A stretch of DNA of 44,394 bases from an uncultured Oscillospiraceae bacterium (GCA_944387145.1 CALXDU010000007.1:1-44394); one strand, 5' to 3'. Counted from the stretch's first letter, positions 24,080-32,761 are shown. The notes: a model not told the origin generated them from the letters alone. A program made the numbers and translations.

Positions 24080-27000
24080 CTATTTTACAACCACATTTCC
24101 TTCTCCCAGGGTATTTGTCAGTTCCCGGAGCAAGCTGTCGGCAAGGGCGCATCGGCTGCCCCGGCGCTGCTTGCTGTCGGCAAAGTACACTACCACCCCA
24201 TTGTTTCCAGGGAACATGTTGAGCATAGCCCGAACTTTGGGAAACAGCTTTCCCGATTCACTGGGCAGACGCAGGTACAGTGTTTCCGACGGGGGCGGGT
24301 TATCCCGGGGCTGCTGGGGCAGCGCAGCGGGTTCCGGCTCCCCATCGGCGTAATCCGAAATGGGCCGGGCCCGGTTAATCACAATCTGCGGCTCTTTATT
24401 ATCCCGCAAGGAGAGCCGTCCGGTAATCACCACAGGACTGTTTTCCCGCAGATATCCGCCATACTGGTTCAAAACATTGGAAAAGGCCAGCATTTCGATT
24501 GCCGCAGTATCATCTTCCACCGTCACATAGGCCATCATGGAGTTGCTGCGGGTGGTTTTCATCTTCACCGTCTGGACAATTCCCGCCACGCTGACGATAT
24601 CATCATCGGCATAGCTGGACTCTTCCTCCATCAGCTGCCCAATGTGAACCACATGGGTATTGCGCAGGTACGGGCGGTAATCATCCATGGGATGGCCGGA
24701 AATATAGATGCCAGTGGTTTCCTTTTCCATGGCCAGAAGGTCTGCTTTGTTCATCTCCTTCAGCTTGGGAATCAGAATTTGCTGGGATGCGCTTTCCTCT
24801 TCCATCATGGAAAACAGCCCCATCTGGCCTTCCAGATTTTTCTTTCTGGACGCGGCGATGGCATCCATCATCTGGTCGTACACCGCCAGCAGTTCGCTGC
24901 GGTGGTAGCCGAAACAGTCTGCCGCGCCGGATTTGATCAGATTCTCTACGGTGCGTTTGTTCAGCTCCCCTTCCCCCATCCGTTCGATGAAGTCTTCCAG
25001 GGATTTGAAGGGACCGCCTTCGGTTCTCTTGCGCACAACCGTCCGAATCAGTCCCCGTCCCACATTTTTCACAGCGCCCAGGCCAAAGCGAATGGCCTGT
25101 CCTTCCACGGTGAAAGGATCATCGGAATGGTTCAGATCCGGCGGCAGTACCGCAATACCCAGTTCCTTACATTCGGCAATGTATCCGGAGATTTTGGTAG
25201 CCGAGTCCAGCACCGAGGTCATCAGCGCCGCCATATACTCATGGGGATAGTGGCATTTCAGGTAAGCCGTCTGGTAGGCCACCACGGCATAGCACACAGC
25301 ATGGGCCTTATTAAAGGCGTAATTGGCAAAATCCACAATTTCATCGTAGATGGACTGGGCCACCGCTTCCGGAACGCCGTGTCCGATACAGCCAGAGATT
25401 CCCTGCTCCGGGTCACCGTAAACAAAGACTTTCCGCTCTGCCTCGATGACTTTCATTTTCTTCTTGGAAATCGCCCGGCGGATGTTATCTGCCTGACCCA
25501 TGGTATAGCCGCCCAAGGAACGGAAAATCTCAATCACCTGCTCCTGGTAGACGATACAGCCGTAGGTGACTTTCAGAATCGGTTCCAGCAAGGGCGTCTT
25601 GTAGGTGACTTTTCGGGCATCCAGCTTGTTGGCAATAAACCTGGGGATGGAATCCATAGGGCCAGGACGGTAGAGGGCCACGATAGCGGTAATGTCTTCA
25701 ATGGAGCTGGCTTTCATATTGACGCAGACACCGGTCATGCCTGCCGATTCCAGCTGGAAGACACCCTGAGTTTTGCCCTCGGTGAGCATGGCAAAGGTGT
25801 CCGGGTCGTCATCGGGAATGTCCGCTATGGCAAAGTCTGGTACCCGTTTGCGGATTTCCCGCTCCGCATCTGCAATCACCGTCAGGTTCCGCAGTCCCAA
25901 AAAGTCCATTTTCAGCAGGCCCAGTTCCTCAATGGTAGTCATGGTGTACTGGGTAACGATGGTATCGTCATTCCGCGACAGCGGCACATAGGTGCACACA
26001 GGGTCGGCGGTAATCACCACGCCGGCGGCATGGGTAGAGGAATTTCGGGGCATGCCTTCCAAACTTCGGGCGGTATCGATAAGCATCCTCACCCGTTGGT
26101 CGCCGTCGTACAGTTCTTTCAGTTTGGGGCTGACCTTCAGCGCTTCCTCCAAGGTAATGTGAGGCGTACCCGGCACCAGCTTGGCAACCACATCGGTTTC
26201 CGCATAGCTGAAATTCAGTGCCCGGCCCACGTCCCGGATGGCACCCCGGGCGGCCATGGTGCCGAAGGTGGCAATCTGGGCCACATGGTCAGCGCCATAC
26301 TTTTCCATAACATAGGCAATGACCTCGCCCCGGCGTTCCTGGCAAAAGTCCGTATCAAAGTCCGGCATGCTCACCCGCTCCGGGTTCAGAAACCGCTCAA
26401 AAATCAGAGCGTACTTCATGGGGTCCACTTCGGTGATGTGCATACAGTAGGCCACAATGGACGCTGCGCCGGAGCCACGGCCCGGGCCAACCGGAATGCC
26501 CTGTTCCTTGGCGTAGCGGATAAAGTCCCAGACGATCAGGTAGTAGTTGACGTACCCCATCCGGCTGATGACTCCAATTTCGTATTCCAGCCGGTCCCGG
26601 TACTCCTGGGGAGGATTATCATAACGCTCTCGGAAGCCCTTTTCGCACAGCTCCCGGAAATATGCTTCATTGGTATACCCCTGGGACACCGGGAAAGAGG
26701 GCAGGTGGTATTCGTGGAAGGTAAAATCCAGATTGCAGCGCTGGGCAATTTTTACCGTATTTTCAAAAGCCTCTTCGCAGCCCGGGAAAAGCTGGCGCAG
26801 CTCCTCTTCGCTTTTCAGGTAAAATTCCTCGGTCTGGAACTTCATCCGGTTGGGCTCGTCCACCGTTTTTCCTGTCTGGATACACAGCAGCACATCCTGC
26901 ATCTTGGCGTCTTCTTTGCGCAGATAGTGGGCATCGTTGGTCACCACCAAGGGAAGCCCCGTTTCCCGAGCCAGGCGCAGCACGCCCTGGTTTACCGGAC

Positions 27001-27547
27001 GCTGTTCGTCAATGCCGTGGTCCTGCAGCTCCAGGTAGAAATTCCCTTCTCCAAAAATCCGGGCCAGATTCAGGGCATACTCTTTTGCCCCGGCATAGTC
27101 CTCCCCCATCAGATACTGGGGGATTGCGCCAGCCAGGCAGGCGGACAAGGCAATCAAACCCTCGTGGTGCTGCTCCAGAAGCTGCAAATCTACTCTGGGT
27201 TTGCCGTAAAAGCCGTGAATAAAGGCTTCTGAAACCAGCAGGCACAAATTCTCATATCCCCTCCGGTCTTTGCACAGCAGCACCAGGTGGTAAGGGTCAT
27301 TGTCAATGCCATGCACCCGGTCGGCAATGCTCCGGCGGGCCACATACACTTCACAGCCGATGATAGGCTTGACCCCCGCCGCCTTTGCCGCTTTATAGAA
27401 ATCAATACAGCCGTACATCACGCCGTGGTCTGTAATGGCCACAGCCTCCTGCCCCAGTTCCTTGACCCGCTCCATCAAGCTGTCAATCCGGCAGGCGCCG
27501 TCCAGCAGGCTGTATTCGCTATGCACATGCAGATGCACAAAACTCAT
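24080..27547 (-). CDS. dnaE: DNA polymerase III alpha subunit
   Basis: A 1155-aa replicative-type polymerase. N-terminal PHP domain (FVHLHVHSEYSLLDG, 3-17; ITDHG near 39), polymerase core with GPGRGSG (354-360) and the catalytic PDFDTD (395-400), a third catalytic aspartate in KMDFLGLRNL, helix-hairpin-helix region, and a C-terminal OB fold (DDDIVSVAGIVQTVKMKTTRSNSMMAYVTVEDD is its core, about 985-1017). Length and order fit DnaE rather than PolC. ATG 27545-27547 overlaps the whiA stop by 4 bp. Third gene of murB-whiA-dnaE. Confidence 0.96.
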   Translation of the reverse strand: MSFVHLHVHSEYSLLDGACRIDSLMERVKELGQEAVAITDHGVMYGCIDFYKAAKAAGVKPIIGCEVYVARRSIADRVHGIDNDPYHLVLLCKDRRGYENLCLLVSEAFIHGFYGKPRVDLQLLEQHHEGLIALSACLAGAIPQYLMGEDYAGAKEYALNLARIFGEGNFYLELQDHGIDEQRPVNQGVLRLARETGLPLVVTNDAHYLRKEDAKMQDVLLCIQTGKTVDEPNRMKFQTEEFYLKSEEELRQLFPGCEEAFENTVKIAQRCNLDFTFHEYHLPSFPVSQGYTNEAYFRELCEKGFRERYDNPPQEYRDRLEYEIGVISRMGYVNYYLIVWDFIRYAKEQGIPVGPGRGSGAASIVAYCMHITEVDPMKYALIFERFLNPERVSMPDFDTDFCQERRGEVIAYVMEKYGADHVAQIATFGTMAARGAIRDVGRALNFSYAETDVVAKLVPGTPHITLEEALKVSPKLKELYDGDQRVRMLIDTARSLEGMPRNSSTHAAGVVITADPVCTYVPLSRNDDTIVTQYTMTTIEELGLLKMDFLGLRNLTVIADAEREIRKRVPDFAIADIPDDDPDTFAMLTEGKTQGVFQLESAGMTGVCVNMKASSIEDITAIVALYRPGPMDSIPRFIANKLDARKVTYKTPLLEPILKVTYGCIVYQEQVIEIFRSLGGYTMGQADNIRRAISKKKMKVIEAERKVFVYGDPEQGISGCIGHGVPEAVAQSIYDEIVDFANYAFNKAHAVCYAVVAYQTAYLKCHYPHEYMAALMTSVLDSATKISGYIAECKELGIAVLPPDLNHSDDPFTVEGQAIRFGLGAVKNVGRGLIRTVVRKRTEGGPFKSLEDFIERMGEGELNKRTVENLIKSGAADCFGYHRSELLAVYDQMMDAIAASRKKNLEGQMGLFSMMEEESASQQILIPKLKEMNKADLLAMEKETTGIYISGHPMDDYRPYLRNTHVVHIGQLMEEESSYADDDIVSVAGIVQTVKMKTTRSNSMMAYVTVEDDTAAIEMLAFSNVLNQYGGYLRENSPVVITGRLSLRDNKEPQIVINRARPISDYADGEPEPAALPQQPRDNPPPSETLYLRLPSESGKLFPKVRAMLNMFPGNNGVVVYFADSKQRRGSRCALADSLLRELTNTLGEGNVVVK

Positions 27548-28458
27548 GGCTCTATCTCCTTCGCCAACTGTACCAGTTTTTTCATCCGGTTGTTCATGGC
27601 CGGTTTGGTAATGGGCGGCTCCATCATGGCTGCCAGTTCCGACAAAGATGCAGAAGGATTGTTCTGCCGGGCCTGGGCTGCCTGCTGGATTTTGGCAGGC
27701 AGGTTCTCCAGCTGTCCCGCCTCTTTCAGAATCCGGATGGCCAGAAGCTGTTCCTGGGCCGCTTCCACCACTTTGGAGGTGTTGGCATCGTCACAATTGC
27801 AGCGGCGATTGACTTTGTTGTTCAGTTCCTTTTCCAGTCTGGCTTCCATCACGCCCATCGCCGCCACCGGTGCGCCCAGGTAGGTCAGAAAATCGGAAAT
27901 CAATTCACTCTGCTTCACATACAGCACCTGGCCGCCCCCCCGGGACGCCAATTTGGGGGTAAATCCCATGGTTTCCCGCACCAGGGCGTCGGTCTCCCGG
28001 GCCACACTCTGGTGGGTAGTGGTCAGTTCCATGTGATACCCCTTTCCCGGGTCGGTGACACTGCCTCCGGCCAGGAAGGCACCCCGAAGGAAGGAAGCTT
28101 TGCAGCAGTCTTCTTCCACCACCGGCAGATTCACATGCAGCGCAAGATTCCCTTTGGCATCAAAGCCAAATGCCGCCATAATGGCAGAAATCTTACCTTT
28201 TTCCCAAATCTGGAAGGTCAGTTTTCCCGGCGCTGCCAGGCTGGGATAGCTGTCAAACTCCAAATCAAAAGCTTTCTTGAATAGTTTCGGCAAAATACAG
28301 GCAAATTCCCGGCTCTCCGTTACAATACGGATGCAGTCCGCCTGAAAACTATTGCAAAACAACAAGATACCAAAGCATTCTGCCAATGCGCAGCACTGCT
28401 TCTGGGGCAGAATCCGGCAGGCTTCGATTTTTGCCGCCGCGGAGAAGGATACTGCCAT
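27544..28458 (-). CDS. whiA: DNA-binding protein WhiA
   Basis: A 304-aa protein with a degenerate LAGLIDADG homing-endonuclease-like fold in the N-terminal two thirds (FLRGAFLAGGSVTDPGKGYHMEL) and a C-terminal helix-turn-helix (SLSELAAMMEPPITKPAMNNRMKKL). In Gram-positives WhiA affects sporulation or cell division and chromosome segregation. Start ATG 28456-28458 with AGGAGT upstream. It is 23 bp from murB and overlaps dnaE. The rapZ and yvcK genes, which normally separate murB from whiA in Firmicutes, are absent here. Confidence 0.93.
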   Translation of the reverse strand: MAVSFSAAAKIEACRILPQKQCCALAECFGILLFCNSFQADCIRIVTESREFACILPKLFKKAFDLEFDSYPSLAAPGKLTFQIWEKGKISAIMAAFGFDAKGNLALHVNLPVVEEDCCKASFLRGAFLAGGSVTDPGKGYHMELTTTHQSVARETDALVRETMGFTPKLASRGGGQVLYVKQSELISDFLTYLGAPVAAMGVMEARLEKELNNKVNRRCNCDDANTSKVVEAAQEQLLAIRILKEAGQLENLPAKIQQAAQARQNNPSASLSELAAMMEPPITKPAMNNRMKKLVQLAKEIEP

Positions 28459-28481
28459 GGAAACACTCCTCTCTTTTTCTC

Positions 28482-29393
28482 TTACCAGATCCGGATTTCC
28501 GGTTCCAGTCGAATCCCGGAATTTTCATAAACCCGGTCGGAAACCTGGCTCAGCAGGGACTTGACATCTTCGGCCGTGGCCCCGCCCATGTTCACTGCAA
28601 ACCCGGCGTGTTTGTCCGAAATGGCCGCATTGCCAACCCGGAAGCCTTTCAGTCCGGCCTGGTCAATCAGCGCCGCAGCGTAGCCGCCCACCGGACGCTT
28701 GAAGGCAGAGCCGGCAGAGGGCAGGTTCAGCGGCTGGGATGCGGTACGCTTGGCAATCAACTCTTTCATTCGGTCTTTGATCTGCTCCGGACTGTCGGGA
28801 GTCAGGGCAAACTCGCCGCTGATGACAATCTCCCCGCTGTCTTCCAGAACGCTGTGCCGGTAGGAAAACGCCATCTCCTCCCGGGTCAATGTCCGCAGAT
28901 TGCCCTGTCTGTTCATCACCTCCACAGCGGTGCAGATCTGGGCCATTTCTCCGCCGTAAGCGCCGGCATTCATATACAGGCCGCCGCCAATGGTGCCCGG
29001 AATGCCATGGGCAAATTCCAGTCCAGCCAGGCCCAGCCCTGCGGCAAATACCGCTGCCCTGGCCATGGTGACACCGGCCATGCAGCGGATATGGGTATCG
29101 TCCAGCTGCTGCATCCCATCCAGGCAGTCCTTCAGGCAGATTACCAGTCCGGGAATTCCCGCATCCGGCGCCAGGACATTGGTTCCGGCTCCCAGAATAG
29201 ACAATTCGCAGTCCAATAAAGCGGACGTTTTCAGAAGTTTGGCAAGTTCTTCCTTATTTTTCGGGAAAGCCATTACTTCCGCCCCGCCGCCAATGCGGAA
29301 GGATGTATGTTTGGACATGGGCTCCTGGAATCGAAGCTCCATTTCCGGTAAAAAAGCAGAGATTTTTCTCTGAAAATCGGTTAACTCAGTCAT
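28482..29393 (-). CDS. murB: UDP-N-acetylenolpyruvoylglucosamine reductase
   Basis: A 303-aa FAD enzyme that reduces UDP-GlcNAc-enolpyruvate to UDP-MurNAc in peptidoglycan synthesis. FAD-binding motifs SFRIGGGAEV, LGAGTNVL and GIPGTIGGGLYMNAGAYGG are intact; PSAGSAFKRP holds the proton-donor serine. Start: ATG 29391-29393 with GGAGG five to nine bases upstream; the in-frame extension to 29456 runs across the promoter and is rejected. First gene of murB-whiA-dnaE. Confidence 0.95.
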   Translation of the reverse strand: MTELTDFQRKISAFLPEMELRFQEPMSKHTSFRIGGGAEVMAFPKNKEELAKLLKTSALLDCELSILGAGTNVLAPDAGIPGLVICLKDCLDGMQQLDDTHIRCMAGVTMARAAVFAAGLGLAGLEFAHGIPGTIGGGLYMNAGAYGGEMAQICTAVEVMNRQGNLRTLTREEMAFSYRHSVLEDSGEIVISGEFALTPDSPEQIKDRMKELIAKRTASQPLNLPSAGSAFKRPVGGYAAALIDQAGLKGFRVGNAAISDKHAGFAVNMGGATAEDVKSLLSQVSDRVYENSGIRLEPEIRIW

Positions 29394-29421
29394 AAACGCC
29401 TCCGGGTGTATGATTGATAAC

Positions 29422-29450
29422 AGTATAGCACATTCCCGTAGGTTATGCAA
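29422..29450 (-). promoter_or_regulatory. Promoter of murB-whiA-dnaE
   Basis: On the minus strand -35 TTGCAT (29445-29450), 17-bp spacer ending TGC, -10 TATACT (29422-29427). Confidence 0.75.
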
Positions 29451-29481
29451 TTGCAATCCGGGTTAATTTTGTGTAACGAAA

Positions 29482-29512
29482 AATCTCCGCTGCCGTTTGG
29501 GCAGCGGAGATT
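29482..29512 (-). terminator. Terminator of the 61-aa protein gene
   Basis: A perfect 13-bp stem AATCTCCGCTGCC/GGCAGCGGAGATT (29482-29494 with 29500-29512), followed by TTTTCGTT on the minus strand. Confidence 0.88.
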
Positions 29513-29517
29513 GACGG

Positions 29518-29703
29518 TTACATGTTGATGTTGTCCATCTTGCTGGAAATGGTATCGGAAACTTTCCAGGCCACATCTTCCACCTTGTTGGCAGCCTTTG
29601 CCGCCAGGCGGCGGGTCGGGTTGGTTCTGGGCATCATCAGAACCGCTACGGCACCAGCCGCAGCGCCGATTCCGGCGGTAATCGCCCATCCTTTCAGTTG
29701 CAT
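29518..29703 (-). CDS. Small membrane-anchored protein of unknown function
   Basis: A 61-aa protein: one hydrophobic Gly/Ala-rich segment near the N-terminus (about 6-24), then a basic, Ala-rich amphipathic helix (NPTRRLAAKAANKVEDVAWKV). The layout recalls YtxH-like envelope stress proteins, but the similarity is general and not a firm match. Reality is well supported: AAAGGAGGGGG sits before ATG 29701-29703 and a clean terminator follows the stop. No operon partner. Confidence 0.7.
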   Translation of the reverse strand: MQLKGWAITAGIGAAAGAVAVLMMPRTNPTRRLAAKAANKVEDVAWKVSDTISSKMDNINM

Positions 29704-29818
29704 GTTTTCCCCCTCCTTTCGCTGTTAGTATGCCCGAAAAGACAGGTTTCATTTCTCACGCTTTTCAAAAAAGGATTTTTGTGGTATACTACAAAAAATA
29801 CGAAAAAGGGAGATGTTT

Positions 29819-30064
29819 ATGATGACCATCTATGGAAGTATGCTGTGCAAGGACTGCGTCCAGTGCCGGAAAGACTTGGATCAGGCCGGGATTGCCTATG
29901 AATTTTTAGACATTACGGAAGATTTGCAGCACCTGAAAGAGTTTCTGAAGCTGCGGGAAGGAAATCCCCTCTTTGCCCAGGCCCGGGAGGAAGGACAAAT
30001 CGGCATTCCCTGCATCGTAAAGTCTGATGGAAATCTGACCCTTGACTGGGAAGAATTTCTGTAA
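29819..30064 (+). CDS. Glutaredoxin-like thiol protein
   Basis: An 81-aa thioredoxin-fold protein: beta strand MTIYGS, then CKDC as the CxxC active site with a nearby extra cysteine (CVQC), and the cis-proline region IGIPCIVKSDG. It fits small glutaredoxin-related proteins of Clostridia. Start: ATG at 29813, 29819 and 29822 are in frame; the RBS AAGGGAG spaces best with 29819 or 29822. A TATACT at 29785-29790 may be its -10 box. It stands alone before a terminator. Confidence 0.75.
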   Translation: MMTIYGSMLCKDCVQCRKDLDQAGIAYEFLDITEDLQHLKEFLKLREGNPLFAQAREEGQIGIPCIVKSDGNLTLDWEEFL

Positions 30065-30073
30065 GTACAAAAA

Positions 30074-30099
30074 GCCAGGCCGGAAGCATCCGGCCCGGT
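30074..30099. terminator. Bidirectional terminator
   Basis: An imperfect 11-bp stem (30074-30084 with 30089-30099, one A-C mismatch and one end G-T pair), followed by ATTTTG on plus and TTTTTGT on minus. It serves the convergent genes ending at 30064 and 30113. Confidence 0.75.
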
Positions 30100-30112
30100 A
30101 TTTTGAGGAAGA

Positions 30113-30427
30113 TCAGTTCTGATTCAGCATACCGCTGCGGCTGCGGTTTTCTGCGGCAGCCTCGGTAGTTGCAGTGGTTGCGGTAGTATCATCCATCGGA
30201 CCGTTTCCATGGTCAATGGTTGCCTCGGTGGTATCCTTGGGCATGGTTTCCGTAGTGGTGGGAATGGTTGTCATTTCCGTGGTGCCGTCAGTGGTCCAGA
30301 CTTCTTCATTGGTGGGCAGAACCGTAGGCTCGGACGTATTGTCCATATTCTGATTGGTACATCCACAACCAACCAGCAGCGCCGCGGTAAGGACAAGTGC
30401 CAACACAAATATGCTGTACTTTTTCAT
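30113..30427 (-). CDS. Small Thr-rich lipoprotein
   Basis: A 104-aa secreted lipoprotein: basic start MKKYSIF, hydrophobic core and lipobox LLVGC (Cys 21). The mature part is low-complexity, rich in Thr, Glu and Met, with TTTETMP-like stretches, so probably unstructured on the cell surface. No family recognised. Start ATG 30425-30427 has GGAGG eight bases upstream. Divergent from the ferredoxin gene. The Thr/Pro/Glu composition resembles the linkers of the two neighbours at 31143 and 31589. Confidence 0.7.
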   Translation of the reverse strand: MKKYSIFVLALVLTAALLVGCGCTNQNMDNTSEPTVLPTNEEVWTTDGTTEMTTIPTTTETMPKDTTEATIDHGNGPMDDTTATTATTEAAAENRSRSGMLNQN

Positions 30428-30631
30428 TTTGCTAACCTCCATTGTACTTGTGTCAAAGCTATTATTTCCAGGAATTCAGGGTTTAGACCGGAAAGACTCT
30501 GGAAATTCTCACCAAAATACCGACACAAAACGACCCGGGGAAAATTCGACTCTTTTTGAATTTGGCATTGCATTTTCCGCCGCCAGCATGTATAATGAAA
30601 TGGAATCAAAGATAAAGGAGAGTTCTCTGTT
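30428..30631. other. Intergenic region between divergent genes
   Basis: No gene. It holds the ferredoxin promoter (30568-30596) and an inverted repeat ATTTCCAG/CTGGAAAT (30464-30471 with 30499-30506, 27-bp spacer) near the lipoprotein side. No clear promoter for the lipoprotein gene is seen. Confidence 0.5.
30568..30596 (+). promoter_or_regulatory. Promoter of the polyferredoxin gene
   Basis: -35 TTGCAT (30568-30573), 17-bp spacer, perfect -10 TATAAT (30591-30596). Short leader with RBS AAAGGAG. Confidence 0.8.
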
Positions 30632-31018
30632 ATGAAGAAGCTCGCTGTTAAGAAAAATGTAGAGTGCATGGCATGTCTGCAGTGCGTCAGCGCCTGCTCC
30701 GAGGCTTTCTATAAGGAATTTGATGAGGATCTGTCCTGCATCAAGATCGTTGCCAAGGGTACCGGTGCCAAGCCCCAGACCTGCATCCAGTGCGGCAAGT
30801 GCATGAGATCCTGTGAGCACGAGGCCATCACCCAGAACCCCAAGACCGGCGTATACATGATCAACAAGAAGAAGTGTGTCAGCTGCGGCAAGTGCGTGGA
30901 AGCCTGCCCCATGCATGTCATGGTTCTCAAGCCCGAAAATCCTGCTTCCAAGTGCATCGCCTGCGGTATCTGCGTCAAGGCCTGCCCCATGGAGCTGCTG
31001 GAAATCGTAGAGAAGTAA
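30632..31018 (+). CDS. Four-cluster ferredoxin ([4Fe-4S]-type)
   Basis: A 128-aa polyferredoxin. Four CxxCxxCxxxC motifs are at residues 12-22, 51-61, 82-92 and 108-118, with one further Cys near 36. The first and second lack the usual proline after the last cysteine (CSEA, CEHE); the third and fourth end CPM. It should carry electrons in the cytoplasm. Single gene with a strong promoter, strong RBS and terminator, and codon use biased to AAG, GCC, TGC and ATC, all pointing to high expression. Partner enzymes cannot be seen here. Confidence 0.9.
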   Translation: MKKLAVKKNVECMACLQCVSACSEAFYKEFDEDLSCIKIVAKGTGAKPQTCIQCGKCMRSCEHEAITQNPKTGVYMINKKKCVSCGKCVEACPMHVMVLKPENPASKCIACGICVKACPMELLEIVEK

Positions 31019-31023
31019 TCCCG

Positions 31024-31053
31024 AAACAGGCGGTCAAAGGGCCGCCTGTTTTT
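31024..31053 (+). terminator. Terminator of the polyferredoxin gene
   Basis: A 10-bp stem AAACAGGCGG/CCGCCTGTTT (31024-31033 with 31042-31051) followed by TT. Confidence 0.85.
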
Positions 31054-31073
31054 CATTTAAAAATGAAAACTTC

Positions 31074-31102
31074 TTGAAGAATTCCGGATTTTGTGTTATA
31101 CT
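31074..31102 (+). promoter_or_regulatory. Promoter of the first MSKGGRY gene
   Basis: -35 TTGAAG (31074-31079), 17-bp spacer, -10 TATACT (31097-31102). Confidence 0.7.
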
Positions 31103-31142
31103 GCTTGGGAGGAATCAAGAAAACTCAGCCAGGAGGTGCAGC

Positions 31143-31460
31143 ATGAGTAAAGGTGGGCGTTATCTAAGACCGAAAGAAAAAAAAGGCCGTGGCCTGAAAA
31201 TCTTGGTCAGCATTTTGTTGGTACTGGTACTGATTGTCGGCGGATTGTATGTCTTCCGCAAAGAACTGACTACCCTTGCCTTGGGTTCTTGGCTGGATAA
31301 GATCACCCGTGCTGAGTATGAGAACAAGGATATCTCCGACGATGAACTGCAGTCCATTATGGACTTTAATCCGGACAAGCCTACCGGCGAGGTGGAAACC
31401 ACAGTTCCGGCAACCACAGCGCCTGTAACTACAGAAAGTACAACCCAGGCAGCACAATGA
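31143..31460 (+). CDS. Single-pass membrane protein with Thr-rich tail (MSKGGRY N-terminus)
   Basis: A 105-aa protein: N-terminus MSKGGRYLRPKEKKGRG (basic, cytoplasmic), one membrane helix (about 19-38), a charged external part, then a Thr-rich tail ending VTTESTTQAAQ. No enzymatic domain. The first seven residues are identical to those of the next gene, an LCP ligase, and both have a membrane helix and Thr-rich linker, so this looks like a paralogue reduced to the anchor and linker. Start ATG 31143 with AGGAGGTG; an in-frame ATG at 31074 lies in the promoter. Confidence 0.75.
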   Translation: MSKGGRYLRPKEKKGRGLKILVSILLVLVLIVGGLYVFRKELTTLALGSWLDKITRAEYENKDISDDELQSIMDFNPDKPTGEVETTVPATTAPVTTESTTQAAQ

Positions 31461-31475
31461 CTTTCAGCTTTTCCG

Positions 31476-31504
31476 GCCGGCAGCAAATGCTGCCGGCTGT
31501 TTTT
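31476..31504 (+). terminator. Terminator after the first MSKGGRY gene
   Basis: A 10-bp stem GCCGGCAGCA/TGCTGCCGGC (31476-31497, loop AA) followed by TGTTTTTTT. Confidence 0.9.
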
Positions 31505-31526
31505 TTCTTCCAGGTCGGAAAAGTAC

Positions 31527-31555
31527 TTGTGTTTTTATAAGAAAAATGTTAGAAT
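31527..31555 (+). promoter_or_regulatory. Promoter of the LCP gene
   Basis: -35 TTGTGT (31527-31532), 17-bp spacer, -10 TAGAAT (31550-31555). Confidence 0.65.
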
Positions 31556-31588
31556 AAATTATAATGAGCATTTTATGGAGGTATTATC

Positions 31589-32713
31589 ATGAGTAAAGGC
31601 GGACGCTATTCCAGCCGCGGCGGTCACGGCAGCCACGGTTCCGGAAATGGCATTCTGATTGCATTGATTGTGATTGCCGTACTGTTGTTGGTTCTGGTAG
31701 CTGGATTGCTTGGTTTCCTGTTCCTGAACAACAATGCTTCCCTGCAGGTTCCCACTACCGTTCCCACCACAGCGCCTGTGCAAACCCAGGCACCCACGAT
31801 GGAAACAACTGCAGTAACCACGGAAGCCACGACGGAACCCACCACGGTTCCCACTACCCTTCCGTATAAAGAGTCCGGACTGGACATTATCAACATCCTG
31901 GTTGTGGGTCAGGCCTCCCGCGAAGGTGAAGAATCCCGTATCGCAGACACCATGATTCTGGCAACAGTCAACAAAAATACCAAAACCCTGACCCTGACAT
32001 CCTTCCTTCGGGATACGTTTGCCATGCTTCCCAATCCCAAGGATCTGAACAGCAACTACGGTCGTCAGAGAATCAATCTGGCCTATCATCTGGGCTGGAA
32101 AGCCGGCGGCACCGCATTGGCCATGGATTCCGTCAACCGTTGTCTGTACATTAACTTTGGCATCAATGTGGACTATAATATCGAAGTGGATTTCCGGGCT
32201 GTCATCGACTTGGTCAATCTGATTGGCGGTGTTACCATTGATTTGACCGAAGCAGAAGCCGAATATCTGCTTAATGATGACAAGGTTTGGCAGGAGAATA
32301 TCCACGCCGGAAGGTGTTCCCTGGACGGTGATTCCGCTCTGGCTTACGCCCGCATGCGTAAGGCGGAGGGAGACAGCGACAGCGATATCAAGCGTACTGC
32401 TCGTCAGAGAACCATGATTCAGGCTGTTTTGAATAAGCTCGTAAAATTGAGTTTTTCCGAACTGCAGGAACTGGCAAATACTGCCCTGCCCATGATCACT
32501 ACCAACATGACCAACGACGAAATCACCACCTGCATCTGGGAAATTCTTCCCCTGTTGCCGGAACTGAAAGTAGAGACGGGTACTTGCCCTGTGGAAACTA
32601 CCTACTGGGGTGAAGTGATCGAACTGGACGGCTATCCTGCCAGCGTTCTGAAGTTCGACGAAGGTCAGAACAAGAAGCTGATGATGCCCATCACCGAGGG
32701 TACTGCCGAATAA
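31589..32713 (+). CDS. LytR-CpsA-Psr (LCP) family wall polymer ligase
   Basis: A 374-aa envelope protein: short cytoplasmic MSKGGRYSSRGG start, membrane helix about 22-47, Thr/Pro-rich linker about 52-91, then the LCP domain from about 98. LCP hallmarks are NILVVGQ, the acidic DTM (Asp 120) in RIADTMILATVN, and SFLRD (Arg 141), plus RTARQRTMIQAVLNK. The family moves lipid-linked glycopolymers onto peptidoglycan. RBS TGGAGG precedes ATG 31589. It has its own promoter and terminator, so it is separate from the similar gene before it. Confidence 0.9.
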   Translation: MSKGGRYSSRGGHGSHGSGNGILIALIVIAVLLLVLVAGLLGFLFLNNNASLQVPTTVPTTAPVQTQAPTMETTAVTTEATTEPTTVPTTLPYKESGLDIINILVVGQASREGEESRIADTMILATVNKNTKTLTLTSFLRDTFAMLPNPKDLNSNYGRQRINLAYHLGWKAGGTALAMDSVNRCLYINFGINVDYNIEVDFRAVIDLVNLIGGVTIDLTEAEAEYLLNDDKVWQENIHAGRCSLDGDSALAYARMRKAEGDSDSDIKRTARQRTMIQAVLNKLVKLSFSELQELANTALPMITTNMTNDEITTCIWEILPLLPELKVETGTCPVETTYWGEVIELDGYPASVLKFDEGQNKKLMMPITEGTAE

Positions 32714-32729
32714 TCCATTGCAGAAATAG

Positions 32730-32754
32730 AGCCTGCGCCGATTTTGGCGCAGGC
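32730..32754. terminator. Terminator between the LCP gene and the retron
   Basis: A 10-bp stem AGCCTGCGCC/GGCGCAGGCT (32730-32739 with 32745? to 32753 region) with a GATTTT loop, followed by TTCCTTTT on plus. It also lies right after the convergent reverse transcriptase gene. Confidence 0.75.
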
Positions 32755-32761
32755 TTTCCTT

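Noticed and set aside
24644-27232. 862-codon open frame on the plus strand
   Set aside because: It lies antisense to dnaE; its translation has no recognisable domain and mirrors the codon bias of dnaE.
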